Assembly: GCA_003990745.1 (NCBI GenBank)
Contig: RBNI01001836.1
Location: 1-20,704, forward strand
DNA from: Jimgerdemannia flammicorona
Lineage: Eukaryota > Mucoromycota > Endogonomycetes > Endogonales > Endogonaceae
DNA length: 20,704 nucleotides
Reading direction: 5' to 3'
A program made the position numbers and the translations under genes. The notes under the pieces were generated by a model, which saw only the letters and a list, made by a program, of their open reading frames with translations, made no database searches and was not told the DNA's origin. Shown in pieces: positions 1 to 9,386 of the stretch; position 1 is the first letter of the stretch; the number at the start of each line of letters is the position of its first letter.

Positions 1-168
1 TAAAAAAAAAACAAGGGATAAGTTTTTCATGTCTCACATAAGCCACGTCTTATACCAAAGACGCGGGCTGCCGCCCTTCGTTAAGTTGTCTCCGTCTTTT
101 CGGCCTCAATCAATGTTCAAGCGCGGAATTAATTGCTACGACTAAAAACATGTGCAATTAAAGATGAT

Positions 169-181
169 GATGTAATGACAG

Positions 182-222
<41 letters not shown>

Positions 223-233
223 TGTAATGACAG
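169..233 (+). mobile_element. Poly(A)-only retrotransposition scar with 13-bp target site duplication
   Basis: A pure run of 39 A (182-220) is flanked by two perfect copies of GATGTAATGACAG (169-181 and 221-233). A poly(A) bounded by an exact direct duplication is the signature of target-primed reverse transcription by LINE machinery. Here the copy was truncated so early that only the tail entered. No element body can be seen. A tail on the plus strand implies a plus-strand insertion. The alternative is expansion of an A-run between pre-existing repeats, but the exact 13-bp match makes that less likely. Confidence 0.7.
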
Positions 234-255
234 AGTCACGTTACACAGTCAGATC
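221..255 (+). repeat. Direct repeat, left copy (pair with 344-377)
   Basis: This segment matches 344-377 with a few differences. The stretch GTCACGTTACACAGTCAGATC is identical at 235-255 and 357-377, and the preceding 14 or so bases differ by transitions and a 2-base gap. The two copies bracket the hairpin at 256-333, which suggests either a duplicated target or a tandem array unit. The first 13 bases are also the target duplication of the neighbouring poly(A) scar. Confidence 0.75.
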
Positions 256-333
256 ATTTGGGGCGCAATTTTTCAAAAGGTGCCTTATGGCCTATCAGGA
301 TTAGTACCTTTTTGAAAAATTGTGTCCCATTTT
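256..333. repeat. Imperfect inverted repeat (hairpin, possible miniature inverted-repeat element)
   Basis: The left arm (256-283) and right arm (304-333) are near-perfect reverse complements sharing the core CAATTTTTCAAAA, separated by about 20 bases. Differences between arms are largely transitions (GCGC in the left arm against ACAC in the reverse complement of the right). With the direct repeats on both sides this looks like a very short terminal-inverted-repeat element. No transposase or family match can be seen, so it may equally be a simple palindrome. Confidence 0.55.
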
Positions 334-343
334 AGTGTGGAGG

Positions 344-377
344 TGATGCAATAACAGTCACGTTACACAGTCAGATC
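344..377 (+). repeat. Direct repeat, right copy (pair with 221-255)
   Basis: This is the right-hand partner of the repeat at 221-255. The final 21 bases (357-377) are identical to 235-255. It lies just after the hairpin at 256-333. Confidence 0.75.
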
Positions 378-706
378 CCTTTTTAGAGAGCGAGAATGTG
401 AGAAGTTGTGTCATCGGTGACAATACGGAACTTAGAGAGCGAAATAGTGACTTTTTAGATACAAATCATACCCTTATGCGACCATGACCAGCCTTTTACT
501 GCTTTTCGAAAGTGGAAACACTAGCCAAAATCAACGTGTTTCCGACCCCCTTTCCAAAATCAAGCTTTTCGGATCTATGAAGGAAAGAAATTAGCTCTAG
601 ATTTCGAGTACTCGGTTGTAATGGACGAATCTTGTTGACCCAAGGAGAGTCAATCTCTCGGGGAATTCATGTATTTGTTTTTAAAACCACTTATTAACGT
701 AACTTT

Positions 707-1061
707 TGGCAGTGCCAGCTAGAGTGGTTTCTGGAGGTCTTTGCAATTTCAGATTGAGGTTTATTCACTCTTATCTCTGGGGTATTTTATATAAGTTAGT
801 TGCTATCTGGTTACTATATAGCTAATTATATATTGCTATTTATGGAGAGGAGTGACCTTTATAGTCTCAGAAGACCTTCAAGGTCTGGAGGGGACCTTCA
901 AGGTCCGCAATGTTTCCTTCTTTAGCTATCAGAGTTATTTATATAAGTTGGTACAGCAGAGCAGTCCTGGTTGTCTAGTATTCTTAATATAGTATATAGC
1001 TAAATTAGAGTGACTAATTCAGATAGTAACTTGGTATATTATCTGCTGGCTCATCACATCA
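707..1061 (-). repeat. Candidate 3' LTR of the Gypsy element
   Basis: On the minus strand this 355-base segment begins TGATGTGATGAGCC and ends CACTGCCA, giving TG...CA termini. It directly follows a purine-rich tract and the end of the integrase frame. It contains TATA-like stretches (minus strand TATATAAA near 937-950 and 785-797) and an AATAAA-type signal around 760-765. The CpG-rich flank resumes just outside it, near 700, which supports the outer boundary. It also carries two quasi-palindromes at 872-906. It does not resemble the candidate 5' LTR at 19945-20704, so the assignment rests on position rather than on a matched pair. Confidence 0.55.
872..906. promoter_or_regulatory. Paired 15-bp palindromes inside the LTR
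   Basis: AGACCTTCAAGGTCT (872-886) and GGACCTTCAAGGTCC (892-906) are each a 7-bp inverted repeat around a single C. They are spaced 20 bp start to start, which would put them on one helix face if both were protein sites. The second is followed by one of the very few CpGs in the element. Binding by a dimeric transcription factor in the LTR U3 region is an inference; no factor can be named. Confidence 0.4.
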
Positions 1062-1075
1062 GCCCTCACTAAAGA
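1062..1075 (-). promoter_or_regulatory. Polypurine tract candidate
   Basis: On the minus strand this reads CTTTAGTGAGGGC immediately before the LTR start. A short purine-rich stretch abutting the 3' LTR is where plus-strand DNA synthesis is primed in LTR retrotransposons. The T's at its start may be eroded purines. Confidence 0.45.
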
Positions 1076-1084
1076 ATGGTCTGT

Positions 1085-2888
1085 TCTCAGACTGTTCTTT
1101 AGTTATTATTCCAAAATCCAAAGGTATCTTCTGCATCTATACTAGTACTATCATCCTCTTCTGTATCTGGGTCACTCTACTCTAGTTCTGGGTCTTCATT
1201 TGGTTCTTTAGGAAATAGGATTTCTACTTATTGGAGGGTGTCCTGGAAAGTTGTTTCATTTATCTAGTAAATATCAGTCAAGTGAAAGTGGGCTTGAAGA
1301 AGAGCTTCTGGATTTCATCTATATAAGAAATAGAGTATTTTTACAGCTCAGACCTCTCAGTTAATTATACCAGCTAGTCTCTATATATATGGTTGCTCTT
1401 GCAATAGTTGTCCAATATTATAAAAGGCTTACAGATAGTGAATCTATAATAACCTCTGGATGATAGCAAGGTTCTCTTAGTATTTTTAGATCAATTGCAT
1501 TGGGGTTCCTTCAAGTGGGTAGAACTGAGATAGAGGAACAGACAGGGCTTAGAAGAAATTAAGAATAAGAGTTTAGAGGCACTGGTCAATCCTCTGGTTT
1601 ATAGTATAGAGAGAGATATAGCTTGAGATAATTAATGTCTTGATGTCTTCAGGATTCATCAATCCATACTTCTTAAATAGATACTAGTCTATCTGATATT
1701 ATATACAAGATAAAGTTCTTCCCATTTGGACTTCAGTTTGGTGGCAAAGTTTGTTTCAATCATGCTTCTCTAAACTAGTACTTAATCTCTAGTCTTTCTT
1801 AAGTCTAGATTATCTGAGCTTGGGCTTAATTAAATAATTATTCTGCCTTTTTAAGGATTCTCAGGGTTAGCACTTCTGGTATTCTTAGCAAATATAATCT
1901 TGAATTACTTTTGTATAGTAGAGATAGCAGGGGTTTTCTAAATTTCATATAGGATCTCAGGTAAGCAGAGGTTCCAATTGGTAGAATTGACTTGAGCAAG
2001 TTCTTTTTTGATAGTCTGGTTTATTTATTCTATTATATCATTGGCTTGAGATTAGTATAATGTGGTCTATTTGAGGTAGATCTTGTGAATTCAGATGTAA
2101 CTTGTGATGATATTATTGATAAATTCTGTATCACAGTTAGAGATAAGTTCTTCTGAGAGTCTACATCTGAGTGTGAGTCTATGTAGAAGGCCAACAATAG
2201 TTAGGGCATCAGTGATTTCTATTAGGAAAGTCTTTAATCATTAGGTCAGATATTCTATAAATACTATAATATATTTATTTCTTCTTGATATAACTGATAG
2301 AGTTCTAATTATAACTATTCTCTTTCTCTGAAAGATATTATCTGATGGCATAATTAGTTGTAGTAAAACTTGATAGTTCTTCTTTTCTTAGTACTTTTGG
2401 TAGATATCATATTTCTTAAGTATATCTCAGACTTGTATTCTGAGATTGGGCCAATGTTGGTATATTACTCACAGCTTTTCTTCTATCCTTAGTGGGCTTT
2501 TTGATGTTCTTTTTGGATGAGATCTTCTTGAGCTTTGATGGTCAAAAAAACTTCCTTTAGGGCATAGTTCCATAGTACACTCTTCTACTAATTCATTAGA
2601 GTTGGTGGAAAAGTACATCATTATTATTGTGAGCTTTTTCTACTTTGTAAATAATGGTGATTTTGTTTTCTATAGGATACAAATCCAGCAGACAAGAATT
2701 TCAGTGGGTTTCTTATAGTTGGATAGCCATTTGAGGATAGAATGATTAGTTATCAGAGTGAATCTTTTTCTGATAAGGTAGTGTTTGAATAAAGTGACTT
2801 TCTATATGACTGTAAGATATTCTAGTTTAGTGCTGCTATAATTAGCTTGCTGCTGATTGGTAGCTTGAATTGTATAAGCTATCATATA
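1085..2888 (-). pseudogene. Gypsy pol, 3' part: RNase H (second half) and integrase
   Basis: Reading leftward from 2888, the first block has the RNase H C-terminal half. It includes NYSSTKLEYLTVI (about 2810-2850, Trp after it now TAG), FTLITNHSILKWL with the catalytic Asp of TDHS replaced by Asn, and the KAHNNNDVL tail motif. Integrase follows. A degenerate zinc site has H-x3-H and then KYDIYQ at 2397-2414, where the expected CxxC is Tyr-x2-Tyr. The catalytic core has VFIEYLT, then LISNCDTEF (2121-2150, the usual SDRG/D...F block with Asp to Asn and Arg to Cys), then IIE-stop-INQT (about 2010-2035), where the third acidic residue survives. The C-terminus is acidic and ends near 1085. No chromodomain is visible. 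Numerous TAG codons and frameshifts make it a pseudogene. Confidence 0.8.
2873..2888 (+). repeat. Target site duplication, left copy, of LINE copy 1
   Basis: TATAAGCTATCATATA here matches TATAAGCTATCACATA at 8632-8647 at 15 of 16 positions; the single difference is a C/T transition. The two copies bracket LINE copy 1, and both fall within the same codons of Gypsy RNase H (encoding VIAY in the right copy). Confidence 0.9.
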
Positions 2889-3056
2889 ACATTCAGATTA
2901 TACAAACTTCAAACAACTCTCAAGTCATTTTTTTTTGGAGAAAAGGTACTAGCAATATAGCATCTATTGAGTATTACAAGGTGCATGCTGGGCAGGGTGG
3001 CCCTAGTGTATTCAACTGGCAGTATGTGGGGAGGAGCCATGGCTTTGGGGGGAAGC

Positions 3057-4857
3057 ATGAGGGGCTTGCTGACAGGAAGACAAGGAAGGAGAGGGAGTAG
3101 TGTTATAGTACAGAAGATAGAAAGGATGAGTTTCATGGATAAGGTGAAGAGAGGTCAACTGACAATGATGACTGAGCTGGAGGGTGGGCTGAGAAAGGGC
3201 AAGGAGACAGCAAGGGCTGTAGGTTCTGAGGGAGTAGCCTATGGAGGCAAGGGCAGTGGGGCTGAGAGAGTAGTGGATGGGGGGAGTGAGACTGCTGATG
3301 GTGGGGGAACTGCTAATCTGGAAAAAAATCCAGATATGATAGTTGATGGTGGATCTGGACAGAGAGTGGACACAAGGCCTGGAGACCTGGCAGATGGTGT
3401 GATGGGACTGGTGGCAGCACTATTACTTAATAAATTGAGGTCTGAATTTATCATCACATTGTACTTCTGAGGCTTAGTGGTTATAGTAAGAATGATGCTG
3501 GGGCTTCTGGCTTAGTAGGTGAAGGAGGCCACTTTAGTGAAGGTTTTGAAACAACAGGAAGGGGTAGAGGTCAGCTTTGAGCAGAAGGAGATACTGTAGG
3601 AGGTAATGGAGAAGAGAATGGTGGTGGGGGGGTGGCAATTTCCATGGTATGGTGCTTGCACTGGGATTCTTGAGTAGTACAGTTGACAGTACTGGATGTG
3701 TCTACTGTATCAAAGGAAATGGCCAGGGGGTTGATTGTGGAGACCATCAAGAAGTATAGAGAGATTGTGGATGTTGAGTTTAGGGTCTGAGAGGGCATCA
3801 AAATCAGGACTGGAGATGTGGACATCAGGGTATGGTTGGCAGGCAGGGAGAATATAGTGAAGATGAGGAAGTGGCCAGTAGTTCTAAAGTGGGACCCTGT
3901 AGAGTGCAAGGTCTTGTGAGTGAAGGGGATGCTGGAGGAAGGAGAGGACTTACTGGAGGTGTTGGAGGATCTGGCTGGAGCTGTAGAGAGGAGGAGATTG
4001 GCCTGGAAGGAGTATGAGACCAAGATAGTTGTGGAGATTGTCAATGGCAAAAGGGTGCAGCTAGATTGAGCAGCCTGGGAGCAGGCGCAGGGGAGGCAGA
4101 TTCAGAAGGAACTTTGGTGAAGTTGGAATATAGATGGCAGGAAGAACCACTGCTGAAGATGCTGGATCACAAGTGAGTGCCTAGGCAGAGGGTGACTCTA
4201 GAGGTGCTCCAGGGAGCAGGAGGTGGTACTGGATTGAGTGTGGTCATGAAAGATGCAGAGATGGTCGAGGGGGAGCACTCTCAGTATAGAGTGCTAGGTA
4301 TAGCTGCTGGTGAGGAGGAACTGAAGGGTGTACTGGAGGAGGATTTGAATGAGTCAGTGAGACAGAATACTAAGGGAGAGTAGGTGAAGGGGGTGAAGGG
4401 GGTGGCTGAGAGAGTTGAGGAGGCTGTGGACAAGAAGAAGTGACTGTGGAAAATGCTAGAGAATGTGGCAGCAGAGGAGCTGGAGGGGGAGGACTTTTGG
4501 GTGCTAAGTGAGAGGCACAGGGATGAAATTCTACATAGTGAGGAGGTGCTGAGGAAAATCTGTGATGAGATAATGGCAGCACTGCTAGAGACTGATGCCT
4601 ATCAAGTGGATGATAACAGAGAGACAGTGCTTAGGGTGATTGCAAATGATTGCACTGCCTATATGTGGGATCCAAAGAAGAGGCTGGAAAAGTAGTGAGT
4701 GGTGTGCAAGGAGTCTCAGATGAAGATAGAGGCTGTGGATGGGGTGGACTGTCAGGAGATCTTGGCAGCACTGGATGCTTAGCAGGGGGAGGCAGATAAG
4801 CTTGTAGCTAAGTGGAACTTCGATCTTGTGGGTGATAGGATTAGTATGGAATTGTAG
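3057..4857 (+). pseudogene. LINE copy 1 ORF1 (gag-like nucleic-acid-binding protein), degenerate
   Basis: I chose the ATG at 3057 (MRGLL) because LINE copy 2 has the equivalent MRG start at 14707; the frame is open upstream to 2967. The first section is open to 3470 and includes NLEKNPD, then GDLADGVMGL, the best-conserved block between the two LINEs. Several frameshifts and stops follow. The last 135 or so codons (about 4453-4857) align without gaps to the acidic, coiled-coil-like C-terminus of copy 2 ORF1 and end at a TAG at 4855-4857. ORF1 proteins of this LINE class coat the element RNA, but I see no CCHC knuckle in this copy. The stop lies 34 bases before the ORF2 start. Confidence 0.7.
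3316..3335 (+). repeat. A-loop hairpin in ORF1, conserved between LINE copies
   Basis: Arms ATCTGGA and TCCAGAT enclose six A. The identical 20 bases occur in LINE copy 2 on the minus strand at 14454-14435. It encodes the NLEKNPD segment. Confidence 0.7.
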
Positions 4858-4891
4858 AGTGGGCACTTAATCTCAAAAAACATTATTGAAT

Positions 4892-7800
4892 ATAAATAGT
4901 ACAACTAAAATCTTCTCTTTGAATGTTAATAGACTGAGGGGTGTGATGAGATGACAGAATATCTTTAGCTAGTTGAAGGGGCTGAATGCAGATCTTTTCT
5001 TATTACAGGATATAGGTTATGATGCAGACTTGGAATTACTGAACTGGACAAGGGAATTGGGCAGTACAGTGGTGTGACAGGGTCATGTGGGCATTCTGGT
5101 CAGGAAGGGGGTGGGGGACATTGGGGATATTGAACATTGGGAGAGCCAATTGGTGTAGAGAGTATAGAGGAGGCCAGGCTAGAGTCCCCTAACTGTTGGA
5201 TTATGCTATTGCCCAGCAGAAAGGGGGGAGCAAGTGGATTGGATCCAGGGTTTGCAAGAGGCTAGTATTCTGGCAGATATGGAGATTGATTGTTTGGAGA
5301 GTAACTTTAATATAATTTATAATAGCAGGTTAGACAGGACAGATGGAGGGAGGGAATTGCAGGCAGGAGTAGAGGGATGGAAGACTGAGAGGAGATTGAG
5401 AGACTGAGTTCTTTGGTGAATGCTGGGTGACTTGGGTGGGCAGATTGTATGGTCTATACTCACTAGGTAGTAGGACTGGAATCCTGGATAGAGTGGGTAT
5501 TGACAGCTGAGTACTGGGGTGTAGATGTCTGGAGTGAGATTAAGATGGTCTGGTGTCCTTGGTCAGACCACTGGGGGTTACTGGGCAGAGAGAGGTTTGG
5601 GGATAGTAGAGATGGGCCTGGATATTAGAACCTAAATATTGTACTGCTGGGGGATAGTGCCTTGTGGGAAGAATGGGTGGTAGATGTTAGCACTAAGATT
5701 ATTGGTTAGAGGGCACAGAGGTTGGAGATTGGGAATCATTGGCAGCAGTTGAAATCTAATGCTCAGCAGTACTGGGGTGAGGCTGGGAGAGAGAGTGGGG
5801 TCCAGTGGAGGTGGCATATTAGGTGAGCTTCACAGAGGCTAGAGAATCTACTGGAGAGGTGGGCTGGATCATTGGAAGACTGCAGGAAAGGGGACTGGAG
5901 GATTCAGAGGATCTAGTAGAAGGGGAAAGAACTGAAGAGGCTGCTTGGACAGAAGGAGGAATTACAGGTGAAAGGACTGGTAGCTTAGCTAAGATAGCAG
6001 AATGTTGAGGAGAGTGAGTGGCCTACTAAATTTCTATCAAGGCTGCTATAGGTGAGAAGAACAAGTCAGTAGTGGGAAGAAGTGTTGGATGAGGCAGGGG
6101 GTATAGTTACTGGGATACCAGAGATCTTGGGCCTATTATGGTCTTGCTGGAAGTAGCTGTAGAGTGAGGAGGAGGTGGGAGAAGATGCCCTAGACATTAA
6201 AAGACATTTGGAGGATTGGCACCCAGACCTGGCTTTGGGCTTGGGTGAACTTGGAGCCCCAGTGCATAGAGAGGAGGTGTATTGGGTCTTGGTAAAGATA
6301 AGTATAGAGATGACCCCTGGAGAGAATGGGTTGTCTTGAGATTTTTGGAAAAAGATAGCTGGTATTGGAGTTGTATTTGAGAAGATAGTATAGATATATA
6401 ATGTGGTCATCAGATCAGGGTTCTGGATTGGGGGACAGTACCTGGGAATTGTTGCTCTGTTGTATAAGAATATGGAGAGAAGAGAGAATTAGAAGAACTG
6501 GAGACCAATCATACTTCTGGATATAGATTGAAAGTTGGTGACAAAGATTTTGGTAGCCAGGCTGTAAGGGGTGGCTTGGCAGATACTAGAGGCAGAGCAG
6601 GGGGCTTTTTTGATAGTCGTTTGATTCAAGATGGAATGGTATGGGTCCACAGTATTATTGAGAGTACTTGTGCAGCTGGGGTCAATGGTTAACTAGCCTT
6701 TCTGAATCAAGAGACAATATATAACAGAGTTTGGCATATATGACTAGAGGGGGTGTTGAAGTAAATTGGAGTCCCTCCAGGGTTTAGAAGACTATTGATT
6801 TGTCTGTTAGAGGAGAGTTGGGTGGCTATAATAGTGAATAGGCATAGGGGAGAGTCCTTCCCCCTGGACAGAGGAGTGCCACAAGGAGATCCACTGTTGC
6901 TGATTCTTTATGCCCTCTCATTGGAGCCCATGTTGAACAGAATTCAGTATAGAGTTGGGGGTTTGAATATTTTGGGAGAGAACTGGAAGGTTGAGGCCTT
7001 TGCTGATAATATGGTGGTCGGGTGGGGCACTGTGGAGGATATGGTGGCACTGCCAAGTGGAGTGGAATAGTATGAGGGGTGTTTGGGTGCTAGGCTCAAT
7101 TGGCATAAGTGTAAGACTCTGGCCCTAGGTGGAGGAATAGTTAGAGGTGATGTCATCAGAATGGTGGTCCCAGCTGGTGAAGCAGTCTGCTAATTGGAGA
7201 TTTATTTTTCAGAATATTGTTCTCTGCTACCTTGTGGCTGGTGGGAGCAGTGGCTACTAGCTTGGGGGAATGTTCTCTTAGGGTTAGGAGGCTAGTATAT
7301 CTTACTGGCAGGGAGAGTAATAGTACTGAATATGTACTGGCTACTGAAGCTGTGGTATGTTGGGTATCACTTAGACTTGCTGGCATAGGTGGTCAAGAGG
7401 CTGTTGAAGATGGCCAGGTCATGGATTTGGATAGGGCAGTGGAGTCAGATCAGCTGAGAGGTATTGACATTACCAGTAGACAGAGGTGGACTGAGCCTGG
7501 TGGACTTCACCAATCATCTACACTGCTTGAGGGCATGGTGGCTAAAGCAAGTGAGTGAATTCCAGGGTCAAGAATGGGTGCCCCTTATGCAGAGGGTGTG
7601 GGAAGCTCAGTGCTCCCCCCTAGATATTACTGGTGACCTGCTCTCTCTGGTGACTCTAGAAGAGAGTAAGAAGATATACTACATAGGATTCTGGTGGGAA
7701 GTGGTGGATGGCACTCACCACATTGGTCTCCAGTGGAGGGGAGATGAGAGGGAGGAGAAATGGGAACCACAGATGTAGAGATAAGACTGCCTACTGTTAG

Positions 7801-8576
7801 GAGATACACTGGTGGAGGATTTTCGGCTGGAAGATAGCATAGAATATCTGCAGGAGTATGGGAGGGAGTTGTGGCCAAAGGCATGGCAGGGGGTAGGAAT
7901 CAGTGAGGAGTGGGACTGTAATGGCATCTGGTCTTAGTATAAGCAAGTGGCAAGATGGCTCTCTCTTAAGTTCTGGGTAGTATGGTGGTAGATGCTGAGG
8001 TGTAACATAATGCTGAACTATCAGTCAGGATACTTGGTAGAAGGAGGTGCTTTGGAGTGTGAGGAGTGTCTAGATATTGGGCAGATAGGTGGTATAGTAC
8101 AGACCCCTGAGTATTGGCTTGGGGAGTGTGAGGTTCTGGGAGATTTCCAGAGAGCCATCAAGGACTAGCTGAGATTGCAACCTCTAGGGAGAGAGGAGGG
8201 TGAGAGGTGGGGTAATCTCCAGTATAGTTTGGTGGGAGGAGCTGAGAATGAGTGGTTGACTCTAGGGTGGCTCTAGCTGTTTGAATTGGGCTTGCCAGAC
8301 ATTGGCTCTATATATTTGAGGATGGTCAATAATTAGCAGATGGGGTGAGAGTTGTGTAATGAGAGTGGCTTATACTGGACATCTTGAATAATTGGTAGCA
8401 GGGGTGGAGACCTGGAGGGGAAATCCATAAGAGGCTTGTAGAATGTATTTATAAGATGAGTAGGGGGAGGGTTGGAGTTGCTGGAGGATTGGTGACTCTC
8501 TGGAGAGATAGGGCAGATGGGGCAGTAAGGGGTCTGCATGAGATTGGGTGAAGGGTGTGTCTGTTTCTTATATTAA
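4892..8576 (+). pseudogene. LINE copy 1 ORF2: endonuclease and reverse transcriptase, degenerate
   Basis: The start codon is ATA at 4892 where copy 2 has ATG (9404), a G-to-A loss. The N-terminus reads KIFSLNVN then DLFLLQD (Asp codon at 5009-5011), the apurinic-endonuclease motif. A degraded copy of the GDFN block follows near 5290-5320 (SNFNII). The RT domain begins about 6270 (TPGENGLS) and continues with KNWRPIILLD (about 6495), AEQGAF, GVPQGDPL (about 6865-6895) and FADN at 6999-7010. FADN replaces the catalytic FADD, so polymerase activity is lost. A GGL..VDF..HLHCLRAWWL block (7490-7550) and a Cys-rich C-terminal motif (Cys codons at 8058, 8067 and 8127) follow. The TAA at 8574-8576 matches the stop of copy 2. 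The length of 3685 nt nearly equals the 3679 nt of the re-oriented copy 2. Confidence 0.8.
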
Positions 8577-8631
8577 TATAATATAGAGTGGATGATAATT
8601 GGTAATAAAAGTGGAAGTCCAAGTGACCATA

Positions 8632-8647
8632 TATAAGCTATCACATA
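8632..8647 (+). repeat. Target site duplication, right copy, of LINE copy 1
   Basis: TATAAGCTATCACATA matches 2873-2888 at 15 of 16 positions. Gypsy coding sequence resumes immediately after it on the minus strand. Confidence 0.9.
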
Positions 8648-8987
8648 GTGCCACTGGTCCGATCCTTCTTAGACTAGAACTACACTAAGACCATCTTTGG
8701 AAATATCTGTATATAAGATGAATGGCTTCTGGAGGTTGGGCTGCACAAGGATTAGTGCTGTGGTTATGTAGTGCTTGAGTCCTTTGAAGGCTAGTTCTTA
8801 TGGTTCTATCTATTTATATAGTACTCCTTTTTTGAGAAGAGTTCAGATTGGAGTAGCAATTTGTATAAAGTCTTTAAAATATTTTCTAAGTAGGATACTA
8901 ACATCAAGAATGATAGTGTTTTCTTTGAGATCTTGGGTACTGGCCAGTTGTTGATCTTCTCAGTTTTCTTTGGGTCCACATGGGTGC
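8648..8987 (-). pseudogene. Gypsy pol, middle part: RT connection and first half of RNase H
   Basis: This 340-base island between the two LINEs reads on the minus strand. It starts at 8987 with THVDPKKTEKINNWPVP, the conserved motif just after Gypsy RT, and continues through the SFL..VSYLENILKTLYKLL region. After frame slips it reaches LAFKGLKHY and then PFILYTDISKDGLSVVLV at about 8675-8725, the start of RNase H with its first catalytic Asp kept. It breaks off at the 16-bp duplication at 8632-8647, and the next residues continue at 2888. Right of 8987 the preceding residues (FIISKED) lie at about 14915-14930. This island proves that the flanking Gypsy blocks are one element. Confidence 0.85.
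8980..8985 (+). repeat. Weak target-duplication candidate of LINE copy 2 (with 14903-14908)
   Basis: ATGGGT is exact at both ends of LINE copy 2. Extending it gives only scattered matches, several of the mismatches being transitions, so a decayed longer duplication is possible but unproven. Both copies encode the Thr-His of Gypsy pol. Confidence 0.4.
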
Positions 8988-9009
8988 TTTTTTTTTTTTT
9001 TTTTTTTTT

Positions 9010-9040
<31 letters not shown>
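8988..9040 (-). other. Poly(A) tail of LINE copy 2 (seen as poly(T))
   Basis: There are 22 T, one G at 9010, then 30 T. On the minus strand this is a poly(A) tail directly after the 3' terminus of LINE copy 2 (GAGTGACTAT). It marks the insertion site in Gypsy pol. Confidence 0.85.
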
Positions 9041-9043
<3 letters not shown>

Positions 9044-9076
9044 GTCACTCAGACTCTGCCATTTATTACCAGTCTA

Positions 9077-9382
9077 TTAATATGTATACAGTATCACCTC
9101 CCAATACCCAATCCCCATAGGGGAGCCCCTCTCCAAACCATTATAAATAAAGAGCATCTTCTCACCCACTACTCCCACCCTCCCCTCACTCTGCCTACAT
9201 ATCTTCTCCACCAAGCAATGCCTTCGACCACTCTGCAGCCCCCAACCAAGCCACCAGCCTGTCAAGGTGTCTTCCATAAGGCTATGCCAATGCAGCAACC
9301 AGTCCTCCAAGCCCAGTCTCCTCCCATCTTCAAAAACAAATAGCCAGTGACTTGTCAGCCCCACCCAGATTGCTAAAACTCA
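9077..9382 (-). pseudogene. LINE copy 2 ORF2, C-terminal end (original orientation)
   Basis: This open stretch of about 100 codons ends in TAA at 9077-9079. It aligns at DNA level with 8265-8576 of LINE copy 1, including the final TATTAA. It is followed by the 3' terminal sequence GGTAATAAATGG ... GACTAT and the poly(A). No known domain is seen in it. It is cut off from the rest of ORF2 by the left inversion breakpoint at about 9383-9386. Confidence 0.75.
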
Positions 9383-9386
9383 GCCT

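Larger units (their letters stand above)
1..706. other. Flanking DNA outside the large retroelement
   Basis: I find no recognisable gene here in any frame. The stretch differs from the rest of the window in base composition: I count about 26 CpG dinucleotides in the first 660 bases, while 9361-9960 inside the LINE has none. This suggests it has not undergone the same mutational decay. It contains the poly(A) insertion at 169-233, the hairpin and direct repeats at 221-377, and an 11-bp direct repeat (TTAGAGAGCGA) at 383-393 and 432-442. The 60-residue open frame across the poly(A) is a lysine run and not a gene. Confidence 0.6.
2889..8631 (+). mobile_element. LINE copy 1 (Tad1-like non-LTR retrotransposon), full length, inactive
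   Basis: This 5.7-kb element has a 5' leader (2889-3056), ORF1, ORF2 with endonuclease and RT, and a short 3' end. It lies between the 16-bp duplications at 2873-2888 and 8632-8647, inside Gypsy RNase H. Its 3' end (GGTAATAAAA ... GTGACCATA) aligns with the end of LINE copy 2 just before that copy's poly(A), which fixes the terminus. No poly(A) remains here. The coding strand is strongly G-rich and C-poor, and CpG is almost absent. The Tad1-like placement is inferred from the ORF layout and the endonuclease/RT motifs, not from a phylogeny. Confidence 0.85.

Noticed and set aside
133..315. 60-codon frame with a lysine run
   Set aside because: It is created by the poly(A) insertion at 182-220.
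1..706. A homologous LTR or host gene in the left flank
   Set aside because: I looked for words shared with 19945-20704 in both orientations and for coding motifs, and found none.
3571..4050. 159-codon minus-strand open frame
   Set aside because: It is antisense to LINE copy 1 ORF1; Ser/Thr/Pro-rich translation typical of shadows in this element.
8933..9343. 136-codon plus-strand frame with a phenylalanine run
   Set aside because: It reads through the poly(T) tail of LINE copy 2 and is antisense to its 3' end.
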